From: Gyromitra esculenta
Lineage: Eukaryota > Ascomycota > Pezizomycetes > Pezizales > Discinaceae
DNA length: 64,000 bases
Reading direction: 5' to 3'
Assembly: GCA_038503075.1 (NCBI GenBank)
Contig: JBCAML010000013.1
Location: 620,001-684,000, forward strand
Both the position numbers and the translations under genes were made by a program. Of this stretch, positions 36,592 to 49,911 are shown piece by piece (position 1 is the first letter of the stretch; every line of letters begins with the position of its first letter). A model generated the notes under the pieces. That model made no database searches and was not told the origin of the DNA. It saw only the letters and a program-made list of their open reading frames with translations.

Positions 36592-37863
36592 GTGATATTA
36601 TAAAAAAGACATTCCCAGCAATACATATCGGATCTACAACTGTAACGGTAATAATAACACACCACTCATTAGAAAAAAACCACCCCGCCTTTCACCGCAA
36701 GATGCGTCCCGGACCAACAGCGATCTTTAGAGTTTGTGGATCTTGACGCCTCTCTACCCCTGCAACGAAGGAGAAAAGAAAGAAAAGAAGGGAGGACGAA
36801 AGAAAAGCAAAGCCGCAAAGCTACCAAGCCTGGGACTTCCAAAAGTGTCTCACACGACCGTTTTGAGATTCGGTTGATCCATTTCAGGAAGGCAGGGGCC
36901 GTGCTCTGGCTTCCAGGGCTTCCGCGCTATCCCTTTTTAGGCGGATGTCTTGCATATTGGGGGGCCAGTGGGGGTTGGACGGAGAGAAGACATACTTAAA
37001 TTGCGATTCCCGGCAGAGTGGACCAGTGTTGCGGCGAGAGGAAGGGGAAGGGAAAGGTGGGAATGTGATGGGTGATGAGCACGGAGGGGCAGAGAGAGGG
37101 ACAGTGAGAGAGGTGGGTCATGGAGGTGGGCAGGGCAGAGGGCAAAAGAAAAGAAAAACATTCATCTCTTTCGTTCCCTGCACATGAGCTTGCTTGGCTT
37201 CCTAACGTTCAACATTGTCAGCAGGCATTCCAGTCGATCAAGTCTTGTTTTTATTTTACTTTACTTTAAAATTAAAATTAAAAACGAACACTTGAGAGAA
37301 AGAGAGGGATAAAAAGCGTGTATCAACTTTACTGGGTGAAGAGGCAGCGATACACGAGTGGAGATCAGCAAGTAGCCAAGGCACTTCGTCCAAGCTACAT
37401 GTACTTGAATCGGCAGCAATTAGATACACCCTATACATCACGCCCCAACATCACCAGAGCAGACTCGGTTGAAGAGGCTTGACTTGCAGGTGAGCGCAGC
37501 AGCCGACAGGGACGGGGACAGACAGGGACAGAGACAGACGGGCAGATCGGCAGATAGCAGAAGAGGTGACCTCCAAACTTCACCGGAAGCTCAACAAAAA
37601 CCTCCGTCGCCAGTTCTTCCCCGTCCTATCTATCGTTCACTCCATCTTGCATGACATCGTCTAGCTGCTGAAGAGAGCTGCTGTTGACTATCGCCTATAT
37701 CTCCCTCCCTCGTTTGCAATTTACCCTATACCAAACATTCAAGAGTCACTTGCTCACCACCCCCGAACACCAACATCACCCAGCTACCGCCAGCTTCCCC
37801 CAAAAAGCCACACCGCTATAACCATAACCAACGAATAAACCAACAACCAACTGCCTGCCCGCC

Positions 37864-40800
37864 ATGGGCGGAACAGTCATATCCCCTATCCACGACCGAG
37901 CCCAAGCCTCTCGCAAACCCATCGAGACGAATTTCTCCCGGCCACAAACCGCACGCTCTAAAAAGGCCCCATCTGTCCAGGAACCCTCCTCGCAATCCAC
38001 AGACTCGCTCTCTCGCCGGCGCGACTCCGGCCTCGCGACAAGCATCACGCCAGAAATCCCCACGCGACGCGGCCGAATACCTGTTTTCGATAGCTCGTCT
38101 GCACCGCCGGTGCCAACTCTACAAACAACTTCTGCGCCGCCAAGAACGGTAGGAGGAACTGCGCCGAGCATCGCTGATGGGAAATCCATACGTTCACAAA
38201 TGGCCCCGTCCATTTTATCGCCTGAGGACGAGGTTTTGTCGCTCAAGGTGCGGTCGCTCTATGACTCTGGTATCGGCATTGGCGGGAGCGACGCCGAGAG
38301 CCAATTTAGTAAGAGGGTGAGTAGCGTCATGGAGGAGGGGAAGCGGATGAGTCGGGTTTCGAGGAATAGCTTCATTGCTGGAAGGAATTCGTCGTCGGGT
38401 GATGAGGGTGGCATTGCGGAGGAGGGGGCGGAGGGTATGTTTGAAAGAGATCAAATTTGCGAAATTCCGGGGGATAGGAATAGTGCGGCTGTGGTGGAAG
38501 AGAGAAGCGAGTTTCTAAGGGCAGGCGGTGCGGAGGATTGGGAGGACGTGAATGTGAGCGATGTGGATCGGTCGGTTTATTCTTTTCCTCAACTTTCCCC
38601 ATGACTCAATTAGAACTCTCCCCTCTCCCGGAAATACCCTATAACAAAAATTCCCTGTTTTCCACCATTTCTCCACACACCATCACTCGATTATCCGATA
38701 GTCACGTGATCTATAAAGGCCAACGATCATTTCCCCCAAATACAAAATACAAAATACTCTATCCGTATATATTAACAGCTACCATCAGATACGGTTTCAT
38801 AAACCCCACCTATCTTCCTTCAACATCGACCAACCCAACCACCAGCATTACTCCCGAGCCCATACCTACCAAACGCCCTTTCGCCCCACCCAAGCGCATC
38901 TCCACCGCACTACATCTCCACTCAAAAATACCGCAAAGACGAACCCACCATCTTCATCTCCGTCTCACGCCCTTCACCAATGCAGCACCCGAAATGCTGC
39001 GTTCACCGCTACCAGGCGCCTCCCAAGCGTTACGAGAGAAGGAGAATAGTCGTGCGAAGAAGTGGCGAGACATGGCGATTATAAGAAAGCGGTCCGAAAG
39101 GGGAGATGAAGGAGGGAGGGGAGGCGGATGTGAGTGGGGATTCGTTACGAAAGATCCGAAGCTAATTTCTAGGACGTGGAAGGGGATTCCAGATTGTTGG
39201 AGGGCTGCGGCGTGGCATGCCTTTCTAACAGCAAGCGCGAAGAGTAGGGGGATCGGGAGGGGGGACGGAGAGTTGGTGGATATTTACACTGTAAGAATCT
39301 CATTTCTACGGGCTTTGTCTACTTTTTTCTCTCTAGAGGGTGTGGGTAGATGGACACTGTGGGATGGGTCTTCGGTGGTTGGTCACGTTTAAAGGGAAGA
39401 AAATATGGCAGGGAATGAAACAGATATTTACCCTTCTTCGCCGTGGGTTGATGGATACTCTATGAACAAGCCACCGAAGAACCCCCTACAGCACATCTCG
39501 GACAAGTCAAAAAAAACAAGATACGATTAGGTTTATTCTCTAACAGCTCCTAGGAATTCACACTCCGCCCCTCTGCCGATGACGTTCAAATCGACCTCGA
39601 CGTTCCACGCACCATCAATAGTCACATAATGTTCCGCCAGCGCTACCGTGGTGGGCAACGTCTGCTGTTTCGGGTCCTTCACGCCCTGTCACTTTATTTT
39701 ACTAGTGTTGGATATGTGCAAGGCATGGCGAGTCTAGCGGCGACACTACTATGCTATTATGATGAGGAAACAGCGTTCGTTATGCTCGTGAGGATGTTTG
39801 AACTGAGAGGTTTGGAAAAGCTTTATCAAGCTGGTTTTGGGGGTTTGATGGTCGCGTTGGAAGAGTTTGAGGGCGGCTGGATTAAGGGTGGGATTGTGTC
39901 TAAAAAGTTGGTAAGTGCAAAGACTTTTTTTTGCTTTCTCGATTTTGGGTCCTTGGTCAGTATATTTCGGAGAAGAATGTTCGTAGTAGAGTTTCTGGCT
40001 TTCGAAACGATAATTGTTTCGAATTATCGCCGACCCAGAGGCCGGGGATAAACCGGTGCATCTTTCACTAGTGGCTCTCACTAGCTCTAGGAAGCAATTT
40101 AGACAGCGGAAGTGTGAGCTTGTTACCGGGGAGTGAACTTCACGCTAGGGAAGCGCCAGCTAGATGTATTAACGGGGGATGCTTCTGTGGGGGAGTCTTT
40201 GTACCGAATTCTATGCCTGCTTCAACATGAGCAAGACCGCTGGATTCGGTGCAGTGTTGTGTTCGCGCAGTAGCCAAAACTCCTGCACAAAGATCCCGTA
40301 GTGGAAATCCCTCGGTGTTCGTTAAGGCTGGCTAATCTTTCCCTTCCGGGTTAGAGCATTACTGGTTTCCGAGTTTACATTAGTTTGCAGAAAACCCGTT
40401 GAAAATATGTCATGAACACTGGGCCAAACTAACACCTTCCTTTAGAGCAACTTAGGCATCGGCCCAACAGCATACGGCACACGTTGGTACCTAACACTTT
40501 TTAATTACAGTATGCCTTTCCCCGCACAACTCAGAGTCTGGGATGTATTTATGCTGCTTGGCGATCCAGACCCGGTACCTACCACGGCATCTTCCAGATT
40601 CTTTGCAACTAAATCATCGGTATCGGTGAACGCAGTGGCGGGGGAGGGTGTTGAGGCTGGGTTCGGCGGGACACTGGATATTCTGCATGCGACAAGCGCA
40701 GCACTGATTGACAGCATGAAGGAGATCATCATCAAGAGTGACTTTGAGGGTGTAATGAAAGTGTTGACGAGTTGGATTCCAGTCAAGGATGAGGAGCTGC

Positions 40801-40898
40801 TGATGAAAGTTGCAAAGGCAGAGTGGAAGATGAGGAAGAGACGGCGGAGCCGGGGAGGGTCCGTTGGTGGGGCACCGGGGAGGGCTAGTTTGGGTTAG
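37864..40898 (+). CDS. TBC-domain Rab GTPase-activating protein
   Basis: Model join(37864..38570, 38789..39290, 39554..39910, 40446..40898) gives 672 residues in phase. The first 270 residues are Ser/Pro-rich and probably disordered (regulatory). The TBC domain runs from about residue 370 to 640: TWKGIPDCWRAAAWHAF, the arginine-finger motif IxxDxxR at I416-R422 (IDLDVPR), the glutamine-finger motif YVQGM with Q459, AYGTRWYLTLFNYSMPF and LRVWDVFMLLGD. The C-terminus is basic. Such proteins stimulate GTP hydrolysis by Rab GTPases in membrane traffic, and both catalytic fingers are present. All three introns are long for this window (218, 263 and 536 nt), and intron 1 uses the unusual donor GTCGGT. 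The last junction (SKKL to SNLGIG) removes 535 bases; a small missed exon there cannot be fully excluded. Confidence 0.88.
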
Positions 40899-43800
40899 AT
40901 ACGAAGCTCGTCGCTTATCCTCAGCCTCTGCATGCCTTGCATAAGGGTGGTTAAGTGTTGAATTGGTTTGGGCTGGTGTGTTCGGTTTGAGTAAGATGAA
41001 TTGGGTATTTAGAGCGGCAGTCTGGCAGTAGTGGTTGTGAGGTGATTGGGGTTGATTGAAAGCTTACAACCCCTCTTTGCTGGCAAGGTGCAGCGGACGG
41101 AATGTCCGGAAGGAAGCCTTCTGGCTTGTGTGTTTGTTTGCTATGTCTACTTCCCTGTACGATTATTCAGGGATTATTTGGAGAGTTTGGATCGGCTGGC
41201 TTCGGACGTCGACACCTGGCATGCACTTCATGCCTTTGTACAACACATTTTTTTTTTCTTGGGTTGTTTATTACCGCTATCCTACTACTCCTAATGGTTG
41301 TTTCTCTTTTAGGCAAGATTTTTATGTGGTGATGGGGATTTGATGGGAAGGAAAGGGTGGAGATTGGAGTCCTTTCCGGTGTTTCATTTGATACGAGTAC
41401 TTTGGATATTGTGGCGGTACATACGTGGTGGCGGTGGCTAATCAATAAGTTTATTGTCTCACCAGTCGTCTTGTGTCTTGCTTTTTGCTTTTTCCCGGGA
41501 TTTCTTTCTTTTCCTGATTTTTCGGTTTCGAGTCACGATCATTGGCCGTTTTTTTTTTCCTTTTTCATTTCTTTCTCCTTCCGACTTGCTTTTTTTTCCC
41601 TTCCTTTCTAGAGGTTACTAATCTGGCTCGTGTTCTTCCGCATTCTTTCTTGTGTCAAAAATTTATATCTCTATCTCTATTTCTATTATTTTTGTCTAGA
41701 GTAGAGTGCCGTTTGGTATTGTTTTTAGGTCTGGTCTTTTTTTTCTTTGCTGATACAGTCTTGGAGACTATTTTTATTATGGTCTATGTATCGTTATCTA
41801 TGTTATGATACGCTTGCTTGTCGTGTGTGTTTATCGCACCTAACTCGTGTTTGTTTGTTCTGTTCTCCTTGTGTACTATAGCTACGAGATAGGTAGTTTC
41901 GTAGTAGTCTTGTTTGTTTATCATCTGGCATTCTTCACAACCTAGAAATTCATCGGTTTTTCCATTACTATTCGGATTTTACATTCGCCGATTCATCCTT
42001 CATTTTGCATCCCCCCCCCCGAAAAAAGGAATTAATTATGATACGGAACCATCAAGATTGATTGCGATGCTTGGCTAAAACCCGCAACCAGCCAGATTTT
42101 TAACTACAGATTCACCAAACGAAGCACAATCAAAAGCGTAGCTGCAGTGTCAAGTGTGTTAATGCGTCTACCTTTCTCTTTAAAGACAAATCCCATTAAA
42201 GAAGAAGGAAATGAGCCAATATTTACGAACCGCGGGGCAATAACATTAACTTTGGTATCCCTCAACACCATTGGGTCGCGCTTGAGATCTGGTGATTAAA
42301 AAGTGGAGATGTAGGTCCCACGAAAACTTGATATTTCAGGATCCTGAACGTTCTGGGAGAATTGCGCAACGCGCAGCTGCAGCAAGGATGAAGCTGGATG
42401 ATCATCCATGTCCATTCAAGGCAAGCTGACAGCTTTGGGGGTGGTCTGCATATCCGACGACAGCCTTGTGTTGCTTTGATGCAAATTTCTAAACAGGGAA
42501 CTTTGTTGTTATTATTGTAGGCTGCGGTACGTTCGGTGATAGGCGGAAAGAGACGAAGGGAGAGATTGATGGGTGGTGTTTGCTTCAAAATGGTGTGTTT
42601 TGGCTGCTCGCATGTGATGATGATGATACGCTAACCTTCACTGGTGGCTTTGTGCTAAGTGTAGTTTTGAGCGGTAGTTTTCAAGAAGCCTCCAGAACTT
42701 CTACCGCAATTGGGATGCAAGGCAGCCAATGCTTGGAGTCTCCTGAGAAAGGTGCTATTCTGGCTTAGATCATAAACTCAGGTTGACATTGAGGGTTAGT
42801 GCATATGCACACCCTTATGAAGCTCATCTGAAAAAATCTTCGAGAAATTCTAGAGGGTTGAAGAACTAAGCAAAAAACACTAACAGGTCGAGGATATCAT
42901 ACAGTTGGGCCAAATTTCCGTCAATCGTTTCTAGCAAAAGCTGTAATCCAGAGCCGGTAGTTGTTGATTTCTGCCGTTGTTTATGTGTCTACCGCCTAGG
43001 TACATGCCACGACCTTTCATACTACTCGCCCTAAATTTTGGGTTGTACCTGCTCAGTTGACTGGCTGTGATGCCGTATCTGCTAGAAGTGAAAGGATTAG
43101 CTGGTTTCATGTTCAGTCTGAAGTCACACCTCATAGGTTTACAGACATGAAAAAGACCCGAGAAGTTAATGAGGAAGTGAGGGGGGCGTATTTTTATACG
43201 CAACAGATGTTGGCTTCAAGTCGAATGACCACCTACATACTTACGCTATCCAAAAAGTACCTGGAGACTAAAAAAAAGCATCATTTCACGGCCGCGGAAA
43301 GCGAACGAGGTCGCACAGAAATTTGCCCTTGGGGGCCCTTTTCAGATGGCGTTCTTCATGCACCGGGGTTAGAGCCTGTCTTGGACTCCTCTGCATACCG
43401 TATATATATTCTTTGATACCGGTTTCTGCTAGTCTATCTAGGGGTTCGTTTCAGGTTCAATAATCCCAAGTTTTATGCATATCCCAGAGATTTCTATACT
43501 TTTTTCCCTCCTCTTTTTGTGATACATCCTCAAGTTGTTGGAGTACTTGCATCGTCAGACGCAGCATAGTCGAATAATGACAAAGAAACTTAATGCCGAT
43601 AAACCAACTTGGATTGGGGGCTCCCTTCACATACCAGTTTCAAATTATAATGCTGGAAAATATTAAAATGTCAATAATATATTAGCTATCTATTATTCAA
43701 CCCATATAAAACTGTCTAAAATCTTAGGATGTCAAATTTAGAGGATATCAGCCGTAACAGTAAATTGCAACAATTAGTCGAGATGAACTGATTGCTTGAG

Positions 43801-46800
43801 TTCATGAACCTAACACAGCTGTTATTAATATATGTAATATAACCCAAACTGTGCCATGGGTACGGGGGTCCCATCATCTCTATTCCCAGTCAATTTCAAT
43901 ATTTGCATTTGGCTCAACAAAAATTTCTGCGGCCTTTTAGTTAATAGGTCATAACTATAATTCATATAATTCATCATCGAGGTCAGAAGGGGTATTTCTG
44001 TTATATGTAATCTAGACACGTAGTAGTTGTGTATCGTATCGCTGTATACTATCGAGCTGTGGCTGAGAAGAAACTGCCCAGTAAAATCCGATCAACGAGA
44101 CATATGGCGCAAAAGTCTCTTTCACAGCCTAAAAGCGTTTTTTTGTTTCAATAACGCTTCTTTTGAGACAGCGGCTACAAGGTAACGTTTTTTGTCTTTT
44201 CTTTTCTTTTCCCTTCACGCGCCTCCAAGCCATTTTCTCCTTCCGGTTTGACCACGCCTGTCCCACGGCAGCACTCCCAGGGTCCGTGTCATTGATGATC
44301 TGTTGGTGACGTGCAATAATCTACGATGCTCGCTTGCTTGCTTGGCGCGTGCGCTCTTATTTTTCCCAGGATTGTTTCGTTAACGGTTGCTCCTGAGACA
44401 CCAACTACAGTATCAGGGATTTGACGCCTAAATTGATGGGAAAGATGTATCATCAGTTGTCACTCGTGTACATGACGTAAGGCCTTGTGGGTTTCTTCTC
44501 ATGGATCTCGCAGCTATATCGTACAAAAGGTTTAGATTTGCCACAGATCATAATATCTAGATATATCAATAAGACCAAAGAAAAGGAAGAAAAGGCCTCC
44601 ATATTCAAGAATGAAGTAACTTGATGTGTCAGAAACGACGAAAGGCTTAGGTTAACCTGTGCTCAAAAACAATATCCGACAACAGGTGAATAGTTGCACA
44701 ATATGGAGCAGAAAACAGTTTATAGCAGTGTCTAGGAAAAGTATAGGATGTATAAGGATAGACAACCTGAAATGTGGTATATCGCGCAGCCCTAGCCCGT
44801 GCGTACATGAATTATCGTAAACTAGCCCATTAGTAGATTTATAGCCAAGCCCAGACTCTTTTCTATATATATCGAACATCATACCATACTAATATTAGCG
44901 ATCTTATACTCCTTATAAGGCTATAATATGCCGCTCTCCCCAAACTGTAGCTTAAGGTACGTATTGTCCTAAGCCAGATTTTCAATATAAGCAACTTCCT
45001 CCCACGGGTCAGTGCTTGCCGCCAATTTTGTTACCATGCGTCAGCCTTGCCCCACCTATCAAATACATGTTAGCACCTTTCCAAGTATCCTGATTGAGAA
45101 TTATAGGTGAGAGGAGATAGATGTCTCAATTCTAATCGGTACTAGTGTTTAGTATTGCTTTATATACTCGAAACTAGCTGTTCCGCCAGCCCTAAAGCTT
45201 CAACTGCCCTATATGCCCAACCGGTTTCCTGCCTGCCGAAAACGCAAACAAATTCTGATCAGTTGTCGCGCATCGCACACCTCATATTCTAGGTCGGCTA
45301 AAAACTTCCTCAACGCGACACAATTATTTTACATTTAGATAGGTGAGATATCGATATGGATTTTATTGCTTCCCCTTGCCCCTATAGGATATCTCCACCA
45401 TTACAGAGTATGTTACACCTAGGCAAGCAGTCCCCACGGCCTGTAGTTTTTACGTGTATTAGGGCGATCCTACCATTGAAGCGATGCTGTATGTGTAGCT
45501 GATGATGCCGGTTGATACGATCTAGGTTTGAAAAATTGTTTCAAATTTAGTACGGCATATCGCGACTAAGATGGAGTATCTACTACTGTGGAGCGGTATT
45601 GAAACATCTACACAATAATATATACTTATCGTGTAATTTACAAAGATACCAAACGCCGGTACTTGTGACCATGTGGAAAGATGAGGTTGGTGCTAGAAAC
45701 GGTTGCAATTGGCGCACAGCAATATTTTAATCCTGACGGGAATCACCATAATTAGTCATCAGATGTATGCAGGCCTTTTGAGGTTAGCACGTCTACCTGC
45801 ATAAGATGTGCGGCCACGGAGCTCGCCTGGAAGCGGTGGACATAGGGCGGAGAATGACGAATAGATGAAGATTCTGAGCTGCGCCATCGCGGTGTTGCCG
45901 ATCCTGCCTAAAATTCCGCGCACATAGAGATGGCAAAAAATCGTGTGCATTAGGGAAATGATTTCTCGGGCTTATTGAGGGAATTTGGTGGGCACTATCT
46001 AACCGCTACTTGGCTATCCCACTACAGGCAACTGCGCTTTTAAATCGGTAGTCTGCCCTGGGGTCTCTGGAACGCAGGTCTCTGAGACGCAGGTATCCAG
46101 CCGCCACGAACTGGCGCTTCAAACGTGCGAGGAAATGTAAGCCAAGACCCCGGTCATATCTTTTTCCAATAGAACAAAGAAAAAAGTGTAACATTATCGT
46201 TTGGGGAAAAAGTATTCGTCGCCCTCGGTCACGCGTTATCACTCGCGGGCGGATATCAGGCGACTCTCGGCATTCCTTTAGCTGCCAGCAAACGATAGTG
46301 GTCCTGCTAGGTATTCCTATTAAAGTATTGCCGAAGATACGTCTTGGATGTAATCTAAGAATCTTTAAGGTATCTCTAGTGCATCAAAGAATATCTAGAT
46401 GCCATGCGTATGCTGTCCAACCAATCCTGCATTTCATCTAGCCCCAATAGCGAGTACTAATCTCCACAGCAGGTATAACCAGCAGGTTAGCTAATGATAA
46501 CGGTAATCCAACTGGGGCTGAGAAAATTTACACTTACGAAGATTACCAAAGCCTTTTTTTCTCGTTGAGACCAGTTTTCAATGCAGATCGCTCCCGGGTG
46601 GCAGTCTGGGTTTCTTTATATCTATCCGGAATTGCTAGTATACAGCACGGATGGGGATTTATTGGTACTCAATCTTTCTCGTTTGAGATAGAGAACAGTG
46701 CGTCTAACATACTTCCAACTTTAGGCCGCATGAGAGTACAGCAACGGAAGAGGTGTTCCCTACCTGGGTATTCGTCCCAAAATAACAACAACAGCGCTAA

Positions 46801-49800
46801 AAAAGAGACATACCAAAACTAGCCCAAAACCGATAGACGACAAAGCGGGGTATAGAGCCAAATTCCCCATGCGTGGTCCTGTGTGAAGAGCAAACTTATA
46901 TTTGCTGAGGGGTGCTGAAAACTTACTGGCTACTTAGGGCTTCTGGCCACGGCTTACAATATACTCAGAGGTACGGTAGATGCCGTCACCCGTTTTTTCC
47001 TGCCCAAGGCTGTCTTTCTTCTTCCAGCGAGCAGCAAGAAGCCGGAAGGAGAAAAAGGTTACCTGCAATCATCGTCAAGGGTGTGCGGAAAGAACTAAAC
47101 TCGATGAACCTGGTCGGACAACGACAGTTAATTTGGTTTTGACGAATGGTAGTCATACAAGAGGGGCAAGAAGCGAATAGTAAATGGGAATAAAACGCAC
47201 GGAAGTAGAGAGGCAAACATTGATGAGCATGTACCTGCGGGACCATGTGTTCACGGGTTCTGAGGGCAGCTACATCAGCACGTAGGAAACGCGACACCAT
47301 TCTGTCAACATGGAGATGACTTCTTTGGTCCATCGCTCAAAACGCTTACAACCAATGAACACCAATAACCGTTTTCTCGGGTCGGGTCGCCCTCATGATC
47401 CTCTCCGTAAGAAGCGAGCAGATGTCAGATAGAACCTTGAAAAGATGAAACAGCCAGCCACTGGATAGGGTAGTCGGTTCCGACTTGTCTTGACTGCTGA
47501 TCCATGACGAGTCGGTGGGATTTCAAGTTGAACCGAGCTGTTGATAGGCCCCTGGATAGTCGCAACACGTTTTATCCCAGACCCTGGAACATAGTTCTGC
47601 TGCGAAGAATGCCCGAATCGGATATTTGTGAGCAACTTGCTAGGCTCTTTCAAACGCTCAAAAATCATCTCGAGCATAGTTATCTCGAATCAAATATGCG
47701 TTTCTGCGTGACGTTCCTAGTAATTTGTCGGATTTTATCCTTTGGTGCGTGTTTATTTTCGGTGTAATATGTTCTCATTTTGGTAGGCTGCTGTATGCAG
47801 ACAAGGCTTGCAGAGGAGCAAGATATCCCGTTTTGTCTGTTTACCTCTGTGCTTGACTTATCGAGATGTCCCGCATGGTTCCGGTAGGGCTAAAGCACTA
47901 CTCAACTTCATTCGGACCTACTCGGTCTCTGGGAGCCCGGGTCAAACATAGAGTTTTTCTCATTAAGCCTTTTATTTTATGATTTTTACGTAGGTGGCCG
48001 CTTGGGGGATGATTCTGGATTTGCTGAGTTTTGATATCTTTGCCTTCCTGCTTCTCGCTCACTCCCCGAGGAAACGAAAAACAAACGATAAAGCCTCACT
48101 CCAATCCACTCAGTACTAGCCTCATTTTCCCCACCACTGAAACTTCGCTTCGTGCCGAAAGTCATTTCTTTCAACCCTCGTCGTGGCGCGATCCTGTATC
48201 CAGATTACAAGCTCCCCACGGGTTTCAAGTTCACACATCGTGCATGAATCGTCTACTCTATTCCAACTACTTCGGAACGCAGCACCAATTAGTTACAGCT
48301 GATGTTGTTGGTGTTCACTGCATTCGGCTTGCTTCTGTGAAAGAAGAAAAACTATTGATTCTACGGGGAGAAGCTTTAGAAGAAGTCACTGCCAGTTGCT
48401 GATCAGATCCCGCTATCGTGGAGCTGGCTCGTTGGAGTAAGGATAAACTGGCTTATCCACCGATCCGCGTCATTCCAAAGCGAGTTTAGCGGCTCGGGGA
48501 GGCTTTTAGCACAAAGAGTGGGTGCGCCGTGAAAACGATTGTCTCAGACCAGAAAGAGTATCCGTGCTACGACCAACCACGCTGCACCGCCAGCCGTTGA
48601 CTTGCTTTTCTCGCAGCAACGACGACGCAGCCACTACCCACGCTTCCCACGCGCAACACGCATCTTCTTTGAGTTTTTTTCTTTCCTATTTTCAATTTTT
48701 ATTCCCTTTTTCTCTTTCTTTTTCTTCTTCCTTAATTTTCCCTATTATTTTATTTTTCTGCCTTCTTCGCTTCTGTTCAGGATCGGTTACCACTTTAAGA
48801 ATCAAGTAGCTCTGTCTGGGCGGTTGGTGTTCGTTCACTCCTTCCTCCCTCCATCCCAGAGTCGCTCCTTCAATTCATGAGGCTTTGTTTTTTTCTTTCC
48901 CATTTTATTTTTATCTTTCTCTCTTCCATTTATTTTTTGGAAATTTCTTAGTTTCCCTTTTTTTTCTTTCCCGTTTCGTTCCTTTTTTTCTTCCTTTCCC
49001 CCACCTTCACTTGAGGTTTTTCGCAGGTGGGTTTTTTTCGCAGGAGCCACAGACGGCAGCGAATCTCACCAGAAAACGCTGTTGCGAGTCAATTGCTCAG
49101 CCAAAGACGACGACGAGACGATTTTTACAGGCCCTCTGAGCTTGCTGGCATAGCTACATACTGCGTGTCCCCAGCAACATCAACGACGTTACGCTTACAG
49201 CCGCAGCCCTCCGCAGGCCCTTGGTTGATTTCTTCGTGTTTCGTCCAGGGTAGCAAAGCTCCTGTTCCCTACCTACGTACAAGATAGACACGCATAGATA
49301 CCTACTGTGTCCGCGTACGTAAAGAGTACATACGCAGATTGCGGCTGGAACTCGCGCGTTCGCCTAAAGTCCTTCGCCACATACACTGCTGCTACTTGTG
49401 CTGCCTCTGTTGCGAATTGCTGCTACTGAAGGTGTCGCTGCTTCCGCCAACGTCCCCTCTGTACCCGCTTACCGGCCATTATATTCCTTGTGAGTGCTGA
49501 AAGTGTTTATGTGAGTGTTGTATTGAGTGTGCCCATGCCTGTGTTTATCCACTGTTTATTGTATTATCTACCTATCTGTGCCTGGGTGTGTGTCGTTTCT
49601 TTTTTTGTTTAGTCGTTCATAAGATTCAACATTTTCCGATTCCCTTTTAGAACCCTTTCTAGTGGATTTCTGGCACACACACTGGAAATATTACACCCGC
49701 ACACACCATATAGGCCTAGTCGAGACACCAACGACATCTGTGACGCTAATATCATTTTTCGCCTTTCGCAATGTCTAGGTAACCGACTGTTGTCGATGCT

Positions 49801-49911
49801 TCGGACTTCCAGTGGTAGTTTTCGAATCCGCTTCTCCTCCAAAGCACACCTTTCGTAGCGGCCACGCGGGCATCTTAAGCTTCCCGGAGGACCCAGCCTC
49901 ATCTCTTTTCT
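40899..49911. other. 9-kb gene-poor interval
   Basis: It starts with the T-rich 3' flank of the TBC gene (to about 41900). No gene is recognised. The longest frames (42262-42588 -, 43057-43416 +, 46986-47333 -, 48031-48402 +) have no familiar motifs and no splice partners. A C-run lies at 42010-42020. The last 1.4 kb (about 48500-49911) contains long polypyrimidine blocks and looks like the promoter and long leader of the Gln/Pro-rich gene. No tRNA, rRNA or transposon recognised. Confidence 0.5.
49490..49612 (+). other. Possible 5'-UTR intron of the Gln/Pro-rich gene
   Basis: GTGAGT at 49490 and a T-rich run ending TTTAG at 49612 bound 123 nt in the leader, 300 bases before the ATG. Inferred from splice signals alone. 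Confidence 0.3.

Larger units (their letters stand above)
33260..37863. other. 4.6-kb gene-poor interval
   Basis: It follows the ankyrin-DIL gene (3' UTR to about 33560). It holds a small GC-rich palindromic island (33661-33735), a decayed coding remnant on the minus strand (34985-35425), a repeated 16-mer CTAATCTCGCAAGATT at 34388 and 34456 flanking a TAC microsatellite, a hairpin at 36570-36591, and TACATGTA at 33611, 36459 and 37396. Purine-rich DNA at 36750-37180 gives only shadow ORFs. The last 400 bases are C-rich and contain the TBC gene leader. Confidence 0.5.

Noticed and set aside
42010..42020. C-run near 42.0 kb
   Set aside because: A simple homopolymer with no further structure; possibly a sequencing-sensitive site.
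42262..43416. Short ORFs of 90-119 codons in the 41-48 kb interval
   Set aside because: Low support, no motifs, inconsistent strands and no splice partners.
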